Shown here piece after piece: positions 1-13,792 of a stretch of DNA of 64,000 nucleotides. The translations under genes and the position numbers were made by a program. Each line of letters opens with the position of its first letter. Positions within the stretch are counted from its first letter, which is position 1. The stretch lies in contig NC_087069.1 in NCBI RefSeq assembly GCF_963678635.1, positions 42,183,883-42,247,882 on the forward strand, written 5' to 3'. Under the pieces are notes generated by a model. The model was given only the letters and a program-made list of their open reading frames with translations. It searched no databases and was not told the origin of the DNA. The DNA is from Symsagittifera roscoffensis (taxonomy: Eukaryota > Xenacoelomorpha > Acoela > Convolutidae).

Positions 1-2199
1 TCTCATCAAAACAGGTTGTCATATTTTTTTCCGGAACACGTATTGTCTATTGTGTTATTGGATGTTTTCATTGATTGTTGCATTTTTTGCAAAAAAACCA
101 CGATTTGTGCACCTAGCACATTTTTTACCTTCAAACTTCCATTCATAACACGTTTTATGAAAATACCACCACCTATTTGTCACAGTTTAGCCGCAGTCGC
201 TTCCTAAGTCAATCAAAATGGAACACCTCCAAAAATATCATTCCCTGGGTTTTTCCTCCAAAAAGTATCCAAAAAGTATCATTCCCTTGTATCATTCCGT
301 GGGTTTTTTAGGGTCCCTCCTGAAGAAGTGGTTCCTCAATTCCTTTTTGTTCCTTTTTCAGTCTGCTTTATTAGACCGTTTGAAAACTTTGGATTTCATA
401 ACTCGGGCAAACACACATTCAATCTAGTAGAGGGTTCACTGTGGATTTGGAACGGAAGTTATTTAAGTAATATACAATATTCAAAACCATAGGCCAGTGT
501 AGATTAATAAGTGGTACTGCTATCAAAAAAATTTAAATTGAGAACATTCACCATTGGAATTGGCGAAGTAAATTCAGCATATATTTGTCAAATAATGAAT
601 TTAAAAATAAGAAACTGCAGGGAACTTAGGCGCTGAAGACTGTGATAATGAATATTTACTTTTTTAGAACAATGTCAAACAAAAAAAATAAGTCACAAAA
701 AAGTCAACCTGTTGAGAACGCATTGTGTAGTTAGAATGGAATTGTCTAAAAATTAATACACATTCACGGGTAGTTATTTCAGCGTAATTCAAAAATGGCA
801 GCAGTTTATTAGGTTTATACTTTGGGCTAAAAATTACTTTGAAATTTTTCTCAAAAATGAAAGCTCTTTCAAGTCTCGAACAAAAATGAACTAAATCTGA
901 GTTATTAATTATAATAAAATAATGAGCAAAAAAATTAAAACTGGAAAAAATTTTTGTACTGAAGACATTGATAAGAAACCTCATGTTTTACATTGATTTT
1001 TTCCACAAAAAGAGAAACAATTTTCGTCTAACACTGTGTCACCTAGTAGTGAAATAAGGTTAACATGTACTGTTTCTATTTTTAAAACAATTGACCGGCA
1101 GTTATGCTTAACTATTGGCAGCAACATATATTTCCTTTTTTTGTACTAATTTTCGGCAGGAAAACGAAAATTAATTGAAACACACCTCACAAACAGCGGA
1201 AGTTTCTAAAAAAATACGTTTTTCAAATGAGGATTGAACAAAGAGAAAATAAACTAGATGTAAATTCATGTACGGAAGATTAGCATACCACTCCGACGGG
1301 GATCTTTAGGCAGGGTTGGTTTTCGTTTGTGGGGGGCATTTTTATTAATTTAGCTACTTTTTTTCGAAAGAACGAGACATTTTTTTCCCAGCATTTCCCA
1401 GAGATTACCGGGGATGTTGGGTAGATCCTTGAAATTAAGTGCCAAAAAATTAAGTTTCACCTTGAAAGGAATTATCCAACAACACCGCAAAGAGGTGGAT
1501 TCTAAACTTGGGTTTCTATTTTTTGGCTCTTTTTCCGGTAAAAAATTACCGGAAAAAGCTTATCTTTCATCATGCAAGAGATTTTATTCGAAGATTAGTA
1601 ATGTTTTGATTTAGTAGGAGATCGTCTAGCTGACTATAATTTCGAATGCGTCTTCTGCTTTTATGGTTTAAAAAATAAGTGAACCGTATTCCTAACTATC
1701 TGAGTCACTAATTAGATTGACCACCTAAAAAGTATGTCTTTCGTTCATGGCCTCTGACAGAATAGAGTGGCTCTGTATGAATGATTTCTAAACAACTTTG
1801 GAGCTACCTCCTATATTTTCACTCAATTCCCGCTGCGTGTGCTTGCGCTAGTTCATACCCAGAGAAGTGCTTGCTTTTATTTTTCGCGAACCAACTGTTT
1901 TTGTGCGTTTTTGCCGTTCTGACGTTTGATGTTGCTGTTCAAATCCTAAACACTACAAGATGTGGTTATGAGTGATAAAAAAACTTTGTTTTTACCTGCC
2001 AATACTTTTATTAAATTCTTTATTATACTAAAAATAACCCGCAAATAGATTTTTTTTATTTTGTCAGCAGTAACAACCAACCTGATGCTAGGAGACAACA
2101 TCATTTAGTTCTAAAAATATTTCCACTACTTCAACACCCACTTCAATTGAAAACCCAGCACAGAAGTAGCATTACACCAAGGTACAGTTTTCTCTAGTT
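1..2199. other. AT-rich stretch without a supported gene
   Basis: Short open frames occur on both strands (for example 664-984 minus and 1414-1614 plus), but their composition is that of AT-rich noncoding DNA and none shows a domain motif, a splice pattern or a convincing start. I see no RNA gene or clear repeat here. Confidence 0.5.
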
Positions 2200-2219
2200 T
2201 TTTTATTGGGTCATGTTTT

Positions 2220-3480
2220 TCATGATTTTAGAGCTGTATATAAAGGTGTCCTTCTCGGAGTAGAGCAGCTGGAGCTTTTGGTGGGGTTTTTACTTTTATA
2301 GTAAAAGTCAAACCACAATTTTTTGCGATTTCTAAAGTGTTGGCACAAAAGACTTTGGTTTTCATCCCAATGTATCATGGCATTGTTGCAAGCGAAGTTT
2401 TGTTCACTAATCTCGGAAGATTTCATTGAATTTTTGTTCAATTTCTGCATTAGATTGTTTCCAATCCGGACAATGCTTAGGTTACTTCTATTATAGTTCG
2501 ACTCCATCGTTTTATTAAACGCAGTTTAATATGTTCTGGTAGAAGTTCGCTCGAAACATGTTTGTGGCGGATTTTCTCAGTCAGATGTCCAGCTTTCAAA
2601 AAGAGCAATTCATTTTGCTGCTTGCTCTCCGGTATCTGATGCAGTTGAGTAATCTCAACACATAGTTCTACATATAGTTGAAATGATAGGCCCAGCAGGA
2701 CATAATTTTTTTAAGATGAAGAGATTGAATCAAAATGGGTCCGTTTTGTACGGTAGTAAGTCCTAGTCTTTCCAGCATTTCTTTTGTTAAGTTCTCATTG
2801 CACTGACATCAATACACTCTTTAGTTGGTGCTGGACTATGGTATTATTATTCTTGAAAAATTGGAAGTAATTTTTCAAAGGGAGGGCAGGAGAAATTTCG
2901 CATTATGCCTTGGCCTACGTATTTTCATATATAGAAAGTCGAGTGAGATTTTTATTTTTCTTGAGTGCTGTGGATTAAGGAAAAGACGATGCTTTGGTTG
3001 ATCCTAAAAATGACACTGACAGTGCAGTGCATATTGTAGTTGGTTTTTTTATGGGCTACGACTGACAAGATCCAGTTTTCCATGCGGAACCACGGCAAAG
3101 CCATATTCACAGCATTGATGTTGAACCAAGAGTTTTGAATAGCAGTCCAATGGATTTAATTCAGGTCCGTTGACAGTCATAAGCAAGGATTCCAAAACAA
3201 AAAAGCGACCCAAGGGACGAACGCACGTGCACAATAATTCTTGAAACGATACTGATCAGTTTGGCTTTATCATTTGGGCTTTATTGTTTGGGATGCCTCC
3301 TCCTTCTTGGTGACGAATAGCATGTCGTCTTTTTAGCAGGTCCCTTAAAGACCATGTGTGGAAACATCTTGATAAGTTTTTTTTCTACTCTGTGAAATGC
3401 TTTTGAATCAGTTCTTCCAGCCTAGCGAGGTCATTTGCGAAAATTTAGTGGTATTTTGAACGTCGGAGAAAAAATTAGTC
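2220..3480 (-). pseudogene. Unrecognised minus-strand coding remnants
   Basis: Read on the minus strand, several stretches look more protein-like than the surroundings. One lies around 3049-3234 and includes the peptide NGPELNPLDCYSKLLVQ. A second, about 2470-2660, is rich in charged helical residues and ends in a stop. A third, 2220-2507, opens near the peptide NYNRSNLSIVRIGNN. They are in different frames and separated by stops. They lie downstream of the polymerase remnant on the same strand, so they may be further genes of the same virus-like element. That is inference from position and from a vague resemblance of the first segment to virion-protein remnants. I do not recognise a family with confidence. 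Confidence 0.25.
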
Positions 3481-3489
3481 AATAGCAAA

Positions 3490-4085
3490 TTGCACTGTAT
3501 CGATTTTGAGACACGCATAGGCAGCAATTATCCACTAGGGTATGTAGAGCAACATTATCCTAACTGTTTTGTTTGGCTTCAAAGGATTAAACCTCAAATG
3601 ATCCCACTCTTTTTTGCTGCAACGAGTATCATCAGGGTTGTTATTAGGGTGTATCGCGTACTTTTGAAAGCATATGAACAAAATCGTGCAAGAAAACTAA
3701 CCGGAAGACGCTTATCTGAACATTGTTCAATTGTTCGAATTGTTCTATATCCAAAATCCTCATTGATGTGTTGAAATTTCCTTGAAATTTCACCTTTTTT
3801 TTCTCACTGTTCATTTTGTAGGTCTCAATTTTGTTTTTGATACAGTATTTCCCAGTCGAAACGTTGAGAGGACAAATAAAGGATATGAAGTTTGAGATGA
3901 TTAGGGATGGTTCAAATCGGAAACTAGATGTTTTTTGTAAGAAAAAAGCGGAAATAAGTTGTTGTACTTTTGTCAAACCTGAAATAGAACGGGAAGATGG
4001 AGCTCTCTACACGCCGCAAATTTGGACAATTTTTCCTCAACAGATGTATATTATGATTTTTTGCTCAAAAGAATTATTATCATAA
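3490..4085 (+). other. Two plus-strand open segments, unrecognised
   Basis: An open segment at 3490-3774 (with the peptide IGSNYPLGYVEQHYPNCF and then a hydrophobic, basic stretch) is followed by another at 3831-4085 (with FPVETLRGQIKDMKFEMI). Their amino-acid composition is less biased than most AT-derived frames here. They could be two pieces of one small decayed gene separated by a frameshift. There is no convincing start or splice signal, and a minus-strand frame overlaps 3644-3976. No function can be given. Confidence 0.2.
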
Positions 4086-4245
4086 CTTGAAGACTAAAAA
4101 ATGAAAACTTTACAAGCATCAAAATTGGTTAAAACTTTCAAAAAATTTCTAACTGCTTAATAGTTTTACCCAAAATCGAAGTCGGAGTTAGAAAATTTTT
4201 GAGGTTCATCAGAAAAGATTTTATCATTTTTCTAGTGTAATTAAA

Positions 4246-7200
4246 TCAATTGGCCTGGATTTTTGGTGTAATTTGCGGTTTTNNNNNNNNNNNNNNNNNN
4301 NNNNNNNNNNNNNNNNNNNNNNNNNNNNNNNNNNNNNNNNNNNNNNNNNNNNNNNNNNNNNNNNNNNNNNNNNNNNNNNNNNNNNNNNNNNNNNNNNNNN
4401 NNNNNNNNNNNNNNNNNNNNNNNNNNNNNNNNNNNNNNNNNNNNNNNNNNNNNNNNNNNNNNNNNNNNNNNNNNNNNNNNNNTGGAAGAAAAGGGGTATT
4501 TTTTTTTTGAAATTTGTGTGAAATGTCTAGTTGTTTTGCTAAATTTACTGCGCAAAAAGGAATTCCATCATCTTTTGGATAAAAAGATCTAAGTCCTTTC
4601 TTTGTCTGCTCATATGCAGCAACCGTTTGATTTACAGTTTCGAATCCTCTTTTTGAAGATATGAGGTTGGCTGCTTTGCCGTGTACTCTTCTATACTGTG
4701 ACAGGGTCCCATCTCCAGATCCTTCTAGAACTCGTTTGTTCAAACTTTTCCCTACTGAAGTTTAATTTATCTGACTTGTTGTTATAGCAGCAATATGTTT
4801 TGCTACACAAACATAGTATTATTCGTACATCTAAGTTCTTCTTTGAAAAGTCCCGGTTCCCGCTTATCAAGCTTTCCATGGATACTGCAAGTCGCTCGAG
4901 GAAAGAAGATGGATTTTGTATCCGCCTTGAAAGAGTCTATACAATCAATGTCCCTGATTTTTGCCCGAGAAGCTGTCTTATCTGGTCGGAAACAGTCACA
5001 TAAAACTTCTTCCGCAAGTGCTAAGTAAAGTAAGTCTGTGTCCATTTCCAAATCTTCAAATAATTTACATCAAATAACTTTTCATAGAAGTTATAGTAGA
5101 GCTCCCACATTCTCAGTTTTGTATACTGAAGTATGAAAAATCCAACAATGACCTGGGTGCTCAATTGTTGATTTTACCTTTTCCACCTCATACAAGTCTT
5201 TTTCAAACGTTTTCGGTTTTTAAACAGTGGTTCACTGATTGCTCTACGGGTCTTTTCATCATTTAGATCTTTCGTGGTTGTATGTCTGGATCTATCCATG
5301 ATCTGATATCCATAGAATGTATTACCTAAAAGTTTCGCTTTTTCTGCTACGACTCCTCGTTTTTTTGCATCAACCACTGATTGAACAAAATTTTGAAAGT
5401 TGAAACATTTTTGAAGAGAATAATGAACAAAACGGTAAATTTGGTGCACTGCAAGCCAAGTTCAAATTGAATTTTAAACAGAGCAGTTATAACTGTTCCA
5501 TTTTCCAGCTTAAATCTAGACATTAGCATTCTTTCAGGATGTTTTAACATATCGTTACCGTTTGTGTAGTTTTTTATGTAGTGTCCAATATCGTTTCTCC
5601 CAACTTCAGTAACATTGAAATTTGGAGTAAAGTTGACAGTTTTGATTTTAGTGCAACTGGAACAACTAGATCGCACTAAACTTAGACAAAAAGAGATCCA
5701 TCTTTTCTTTGTACTACAATGGAGTCTGTAGAATGTAATCTTTTGTAACGAAAGTGGGTTCTGACATGATTTTTGATCTTGCATCGGTTTTGAAATTTTC
5801 CAACCACTCATACTCCCACATTTCTTCAACTTTGTATCCTTTCTCTTCTTGGTACTCCCTTCTCCTATCATCCATCTCTCTCTTCATAATACCTCGTTCA
5901 AAATCCTGATCTGTTAATCTGGTAAGGAGAGTCGAGCTCCATGACAAAAGCACAAGTTGTAGTAACACCCCAGTGCTTCGAAGGGTGTTTTACAGTGATC
6001 ACAAAGCCATCCACAATCAAACAGCCGATTTTTTTTTATGTTTTCCAGATGTGAAAAAGCTCTCAACTTTGGGTTCTAAACATATTCTGAAAGCTGCGAG
6101 ATTGGTTATGTCTGGCTTACAACTTTCGTTGATCGGTGTCAAACTCCCATCTCGTGTACAGGCCTGTTGGCATATCTTGAAAAATTGAGTATGGGTAAAG
6201 CTGGCTTGCATCAATTCCATCGATTAACTTACATATATTTGATGGTTTGAAGGTTTCATCAACTTCAGCTTTTCGAGTGAACACAATGGAAGGTCCAACA
6301 TTCATGTCTTCTCGTATTTTTTAACAAAACTTTTATCGTTTTCGCAAAATGGATAAAGTTTACAATTTGTACAATTGTGCAGACAAATGTTTGCTATAAT
6401 TGGAAAATTTCATCCAAGTTTTCACATAGTTTTTTCCTTTTTATGATAAAACTGAATAGTTTTTGCATTTTTTCCAGGTTTGGAACATCACACTTGTTGC
6501 TGTGCCATTTCAAAATTTCTTCAAACACAGTCATTTCGTTGTTCTGCCAAGTATCTTCTAATTTAAAGTAATCATTTCAAAAGAGATGGGTTTAAGTCTT
6601 AATTTGAAGCTTTTTCAGTGTTTGTTGTTTGTCAAGGCCGCTTTTTCTCAGCTTCTAACAATCAATAGTGTATTTGTCTAGAGAAGTGTTTTTTCTAAGT
6701 TAATTGAAAAGGCTTCATATGGTGGCAATTCGGGAAAATCGGGTTCGTATGGGTTATCAAACCGTTCATAGAGGAAAAATCGTTTCGTTTCGCTAGCTTT
6801 GTAGGCTTTTAGGAAATTGTCCAGAGATGATCCTCCACCCAGCCAGAAACTTCCTTATGTCAAAAAAATGTACATCTCCAAACTTGAAAGATGTATGACC
6901 GATAGCTTTTTTTATGATTGATGTTTCAACTTCTTTATCGCAAACCAAATAGGGGATTAGGTATTACTTGATTGAATTCAAATCCATTCAAGCTTTTACA
7001 TATGTCTCCAGATGTTGTTTCAAGGCAATGAACTGATTTTTCTGAATTCGCAAGATTTGTGTTGACAGATCTGCTTCTTCCGTTGCATTTTCGTTGCATT
7101 CTTCTTTATACTCAAATTTGGTGCTTGATTAGTTTTTACCTCGTACACTCAGCTGATCAAGTAACTTTTTCATTCGTTCGATGACAGCTACTCCTATGTC

Positions 7201-8232
7201 TTGAATATTTTTTCTCATCTCCAGCTTACTTTGCTCAGCCAACAGTTCGAGGTTGCTTACAAACACAACGGTCAAGTTTTGTGGAGACTTGTTGTACGAA
7301 AAGATGGTTTCATCAACTAGACTTGATGATATACAGACTGAAACTGGAACAATTTTTTATATTTCAGAGCAGTTTATAGTTTGTGTTTTTTTTAGTTTTT
7401 CTGTAGGAACACAAATTATTGAGAAAATGTCAGAGACAGGGAATCGAAAACACTCGAGAAACTATCTATGTCATTTGTTTGAATCATAATATTGTTAAAT
7501 CTCAGTAGTTTGACTGTTCTATCAAATCTTTCAGAATTTCGTCGAGCTAGTTCATATACTTATTCCTCTTCTGGGATATCAAAAATCCTATAGCGAAAAG
7601 TTTCTTTGCACAAATTCCTCGACAACAAGCAAGCCATCAACGGAAACTCCAAGAAAATTTTAAGATCATGATTAGACATTGAAATAAGCTCTGTAAAGCA
7701 TCTAAAAGTTCGAGAATCGAGATCATTGTGTCCGTCAAGTACATGGCTAATGAGCCGAAAAGACACAATTGATATCTGTATGGTTCCTTGTTTTTGTTAG
7801 ATAAAAGACGGTTAACTTTCGTCTGTCGTACTAAATGCTCAGGAAAAACAGAGTCCGGACATCCCAGTTGGATATTTTTGTGCTAATCAGAAAAAATTGT
7901 AACCTTAGTAATCAACTTGAATCTTTACTATGTGTTTCGACGTTCTTGGGTACCTTGCACCTCAATATCACTTCTATTTTTCTTCGGATTAATATCAAGT
8001 CTGCTCTTGTACAAGGCAAATAGGAATTTTCAAACCAACTTTTGTTTTCGTGGGCGTAGAAAAATAGATATTTACGAGCCTCAGTATTTTGATGAAAAAA
8101 CACATATCAATGTTGATTTTTGCGGCAGAATCGACCTTGTTGAAGACTTCTTCAAGTTTTTGGGTAAATGTTTCTTTATCCATCTTAGACATATGTTAGT
8201 TGAATACCTTATGACTCCCATTTTTCATCTCA
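4246..8232 (-). pseudogene. Family-B DNA polymerase remnant (Polinton-type PolB)
   Basis: Reading the minus strand from about 8232 downward, the polymerase motifs appear in the right order in successive frames. An N-terminal segment with KLEEVFNKVDSAAKIN lies near 8120-8190. Motif A, DASQLYPYSIF, lies at about 6180-6225. Motif B, KLLGNTFYGYQIMD, lies at about 5290-5343. Motif C, with the catalytic DTD in MEMDTDLLYLAL, lies near 5010-5050. A C-terminal region runs to the 200-N gap and perhaps beyond it. The order A, B (KLLGN-FYG), C (DTD) is diagnostic of B-family polymerases, and the arrangement is like the protein-primed enzymes of Polintons and adintoviruses. Stops and frameshifts occur throughout, including between motifs A and B, so no full-length product is possible. 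The likely original role was replication of the element's own DNA. The fragment borders are approximate. Confidence 0.75.
4283..4482. other. Assembly gap (200 N)
   Basis: Exactly 200 N, the same size as the second gap at 30131-30330, so the length is probably a placeholder. It lies inside or at the 3' end of the minus-strand DNA polymerase remnant, so part of that pseudogene may be missing. Confidence 0.95.
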
Positions 8233-11200
8233 GAAAATGAAACTGACGTTTCATTCCCATGGGTTGGTTATTTCAAATAAGTTTCGGCAAAAATATCAAT
8301 TTTTGCCAACAGACCATGATATTTATTGATGATACAATCGAATAATAGTTTTCAAACTATTACAAAGATAGTTTAGTATTAGGCAAGTACACTAGAGTAC
8401 AGAATTAGACGCCAACTCAAGAATGTACTTTCTAAAATGCCTCTTTTCAGTGTCCACTTTGGACAACATTTTCTTCGAAATTCAGTAAAATTTTACGTAG
8501 ACGAAGAAAAAATTATGAGAGATCTACCATGTATGAAAAGTTGAAAACCTTATGTCTCCCATTTTCCTTTTAGTACCCACCAGAAAGTCTTGACAAGCAA
8601 TTATTTCCTCCTTTATTTTTCACCATCCTCCTTTTCTTCCTCCCCAATCTTGTTCAGGAAAGCTAACGTATCACTAGGTTTCCCTCGCGTAGCTCCACGT
8701 TCCTTTCTCCGATGTTGTTAGAGAGAGTAGTAACTAGGGAACTCTTGCTCAGAAGAAGGACAAACCGTCGACAGCTTAGAATTTGGTTGAGCGATTTTCT
8801 TGGCAATACGGTAGTTCACCTCCTCTTTGCTCTCTGTATTAAATTGGCAGTTTGTACATTATATTCCTTTTGTTTTTAACATCTTTTTCAATATATCGCA
8901 GCATCAGCTCTCCTGTATTCCTCACTTTAGTAATATCTCTCTTAAGATTTTTGAAACGTTCCAAATTTAACAATTTAAAGCACCAATTGAATGAAGAAAA
9001 TACTTAATTTTTTCTTTTTGCGAAGACTGATCCGTAAAATTTGAAGTAAAATTCAATTGACTTTTTCTGACTAGCAAATATCATTTATTATTCAACCCAA
9101 CAAAGTAAGCGCAATCATTTTTTTGTAGTCATGAGGTCATCTTTCTGCATTAATGACCTCAACGCCCACCCAATTTTTTTAAATGGTGCTGACATCATCG
9201 CCAACGAAAATTTCTTATGAAAGTTCTAGAGTTTTCCAGAAACCATTTTTAACCAATCAGAACTCAGTAGTTTCTAGACATCACTTTGAGTCAATTATAA
9301 TCATTTTTTCAAAATTTCAATTATAATGCATTTGAATTTTTTTGAGTTACTATACAAGATAAAAGGAACTATCACGTGTGTGGTTTCTTTATTGATAAAA
9401 TACATTTAGATTCTTACTTTCTTCACAGTTTTATGGCCATTTATGTTGTCCAAAACGGAGTTATCCGACTAAGTTAAGGCCAATTTAGCGAAACTTACTT
9501 AAACAAAGAGTTTTACATTCGAAGCGAGTAATGAGTATCAAAGCTTTAATCTTACTGCTGAGTTACACCTGACAAGGAAGGAATTTTATTTATTCTAGAA
9601 AATCTGAAATTGATCAAAAAGTCTTGTGATAAAGTTTCAAAAACTTTTCTATCCCTTACCCGATTCCCAAAGTTGAATCAACTCCCAAGAAGCAAAGTTC
9701 TGAGTTTTTTTCAGTTCTTTAAACTTTTTTTAAAATAAAAATTTTGCAAGATTAGATTTGGAACACGAATTCCAGAGAGATTTGCTTCGGAAAACTCATC
9801 AATTTCGAACTTTTTAATTTTTATATCAAGTTTTCTCAAAGTTACATCAAAATCAAAGAAATTGTCCATCTACTCAAAAATCAACAATTTCTCATTGCCT
9901 ACAAAAATTCAATTAAACTAATTATGAGTTATGCTACTTTTGATACATTTCTCTCTTTTGTTACCTACATTGGCAATTTTTCAGCAAAGGAAGCTAAATT
10001 CTGATTGGGTTCGATTTTTCTCCATACACGGAAAATCAGTTCTGATTGGTTAAACATACATATTTGACTCGAAATTATCTCTCATTCTTAATTAAAAATC
10101 ATTTTAATTTCAACTTAACTACCGTCAACTAGCTTCTATCTCATCTCTAAATCAGTCATATTCCTTGTTTCATTTTCCTTTTTTCAGTATATTATTTCTC
10201 AGAATGATCTTCTCTGTTCAGAATAAAATCATCAGGTTTTCGGTCGAGTTTTTACCAGAAATGGATGACAATAAATGTGCTCGAATCAGTCTCTGGGATT
10301 TTCTTGGCTAAAATGGATGTTCTAATTCAAGTGTGGCACATGATCAAGATCATAACGAGAGAGTTAAGCGAACATCCCCAGATGCAAGCTCCCATCACCG
10401 ACAATCGGCTTGGAACGATGGAATGATCTCGCAGTTTGCAGAACAAGTTGGGATGGATTGTTCCTAGGTTTCTGACTCCAAATATGTGACGCAACCTGTA
10501 AGCGATTTCTTTTCCCATGTGAAGGAGATGTGGAGAACCCAATTACAATCGAGATGATTAGGGGCTTTCTGAACCAAAGATTTCAGTGAGCGAACCATCA
10601 AGAAAACCACCTGCGATGAAGACAAGACCAGTTTTGAGCTCCATTGGGGAAATTACAAAGTTCTTAGAAATCAGCTGCTCGACAGCTCTTTGATTTGTAA
10701 GTATTATGGTTTGTGTTTTGTCCCTTGCATGTATAATTTATATGTTTAGGAGGTATGAACGAAGAAGTAACGTAAGTTATCATCAGTGTAAGATATCATT
10801 AAAATGTAAGTCGGATTAAAAATCAAACTAGTTTTGCAATAAGAGAAAAAATTTTAGAACACTTTTTTTGCGATCAAGATAAAAAAATTAAATAAATTTT
10901 TACATGTTCTAAGAAAATTTACAACACTTTTTACACACATGCTTTTAAAGTTCTTTAAAATTTTGCACACATGATAAAAACTTTAAAACACTCTTTGCAT
11001 CCTGCATTTTTTTTTACAATGTAATCAGCACACATTTTTTTCACAAGTCTTACTAAGTGTTAATAGTTAAACTTTATGAATTTTTTTATTCTAAACTTGA
11101 TCAATTTTTTTGCATGTATGTCGATCAGATCATCAGGAAATCAATGTATTAAGATAGGTAAAAGCAGTCAAAGCCGTCAGAAAAGAAAATTTTATTAGTA

Positions 11201-13790
11201 AAAACTTAACAAAATAAAAAAAAAACTTTGCGTTTTTCGCATATTCATAAGAAAAAAAGAAGTAAGGTTAAAAAAACCCACAACATAAAAATTTTTGAGA
11301 AAACCACAATATAAAATTTTTGCACAGTGGTTAAAAAATCAAAACATTTTTTGCATCTTGTAAAAAAAAATCAATTAACTTTTTGCAAGCTCGTTAAGAA
11401 ATTCAAATCTAATTTGGCATCTTGCGACAAAATTCTGAAATAATTACACGTGTGAACAATTACTTCAAAATTTTTGTTGAAAAAGTTTAGAAATGTGAAA
11501 TAAAATTAACAATGACAAGCTTACAGAACAATTTACAGAACCATTTACAGTTTACAGAACCATAACCATCAATCAAACAATCAACAATTCTCATTAATTT
11601 GGACTCATAGTTTGAGTTTTGAACTTTTCGAATCAAACCCAAAAAAAAATTATCTGAGGGTGTGGGTAGGCGCAAGCTTCTGAAAAGAGCTGAGATGCTG
11701 TCTTTTGAATTTCTTTGCAGCAGGCGTTACCGTTAATACTTGATAATTTTTCTCCATTTCAAGTTGTGTTCGACTGCACAATTCAATTGATTGAAAAGTT
11801 CACCTCTTGATGAAATAATTTTGAAACAAAATTTGTGTGTGTACAAAGTATAATTACAGTCAACAATTTGGTAATTTAATTCATTTTTATCTAATCTTTC
11901 AAAATTTGGAATGTTCTGTAAGTCATCTTCATTTCCTATTCTCTGTCCTTTTCCAAATAACATTATTTTCAAATATCTACTATTATACAGATCAAAAACG
12001 AGTCTCAAATCAAAATTGTTTTTGAGAAAAAAACCATTTCTAAGTAAATTGAGTTTGCTAAAAATCAAAAAAAGAATTGGGAGATTTTTTTGGTTTCAAA
12101 AACCCTAAATGGAAAAATTTATTTTGAACCTTGCTTCTAATTGCTAAAAATATTTAATCGAGACAAGACTATCTCGGTGGAAAGAAAGAGAAAAGATACC
12201 AGCATTACGGAAAACGGTTATTCACGATGCTTAAAATCTTAGACTCGTTCATGCATTGGAACCCTACTCTGACAAAGAATCAACAATCGAGCATGACAAA
12301 GCAACATACAAGAAGAGAAGGGTGTGTGTCAAAATCAAGAAGCACAGTGTGAACAAGCCACCCTTCATTCAGATTCGACTCTTCGCTGCAAAGGAGATCA
12401 GATCGAAGAGTTGAAGCAAGTTGCTAATGACAAGTATATTTTGTATAAATTAAAAAAAAACTAGCCCAGGTCCTGGGAGACTTTATGGTTGTTGAGAACT
12501 GCAATCTTCAAAAATTTTCATGAGTGATTTTATTATAGTCAGCTATTCATCTTCTTGATTTTTTTTAAATTCTTTGAGCTAGGCAGTAATTGTTGAAACA
12601 TTGGTATTTCTAGAAACCTTATTTTGAAGCTTTAAAATAAATTGAAACTTTTCCATATCGTCTTCCGAGATGATTCCCAGAAATTGTTGCTAGCAGTTTT
12701 GGAATCTCAAGTCACAAACTTCTCAATTTGAGTGGATTTTGCACTATGGAAAACGTAAAATTTTCTCAGGTTATCATTCAGATAAAAAAGTCAAAAAAAA
12801 TGTCGGAAGAAAAAAAACACTTGAATACACAATCAAAAAAAAGCATGCTAAACTGGTTGATTTTATCCCCTCGGTTTTGTCATAAGTAGAGACAATCAAA
12901 AAACGTGTATCATGATTGACAAATGCACTGTAGAAAATGAATGTTCGGAAACTGAAAGAAAACCTCCGAAATTTTGATAGGATTAAGCATGAATTTTAAT
13001 CAATTACTAAAAGAAATAAAATTTGTACATGTTTTATTTTGAGCCCAAACATAAAATTGAATGAAATGGATCAAAAAATTCCTTTTTTGTTGGTCTCAAA
13101 AATTTCCGTTTGGTGGTTATGGAAAAATTTTTATGGAATTTTTTTTGCAAATTTCTACATTTTAGACTTCATGCAATTCTACATGATGCAGCTGGATCTG
13201 TGAAGTCTCCTACGCATAAGTGACCCTGTTATTGTCTGTTTTACCTAGATTTCCCAGTTCTTGATTTCTTGGGTATGTGCCTAGTTTGCTTTTCTATTTA
13301 TAACGTTTTTGATTCAAAAGTGTATTGTTTGATTACTGGTCATTTGAACCAAAAATTTCAGCGAAAGCAGCTAACATCATGAGTCTGGTTTTTTTGATAC
13401 TGAGTGTAATGAAAACAAATAGTGAAAGAATTAGGATTCGATAAAAACGGACCAGCTGTGGGAAGTTCTTTTCTTCCTCCCGAAAAATTTCAGAGCAATT
13501 CTCAATCTGCTTCTGTACGAAGCATCTTCATGTAATCAAACAAAACAATGGTTATGAAAATTATTTGAGCTTTGAAAAATATATTTAAAAACTTAAATCT
13601 GCAGAAACGGAGTTTTTTGCAAAAAGAAATGAAAAATGTAGAAGGAAAATATATAAATGAATACGATTGGAGGCGTAGAAAGTACCTTTTTTGTCATCCT
13701 TAAACTCTCTACCGTGCTGAATTATTTACATACGGAACAAGACTCGAAATCTTTTAACAAATTGTGAATGATAAAAATCATTTTGTACTA
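8233..13790. other. Middle of the virus-like element, no recognisable gene
   Basis: About 5.5 kb of AT-rich DNA between the divergently transcribed polymerase and ATPase remnants. The longest open segment is minus-strand 11733-12068 (111 residues); its overlapping plus-strand frames and AT-driven composition make it unconvincing. A short minus frame at 10327-10542 is also unrecognised. Polintons usually carry small element-specific genes here, but none can be supported. Confidence 0.4.
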
Positions 13791-13792
13791 TC

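Noticed and set aside
664..984. Minus-strand frame of 106 residues
   Set aside because: Phe/Asn/Lys-rich composition expected from AT-rich noncoding DNA; no motif, splice signal or neighbour context.
11733..12068. 111-residue minus-strand frame as a gene of the virus-like element
   Set aside because: Overlapping plus-strand frames of similar length and AT-driven composition make it indistinguishable from chance.
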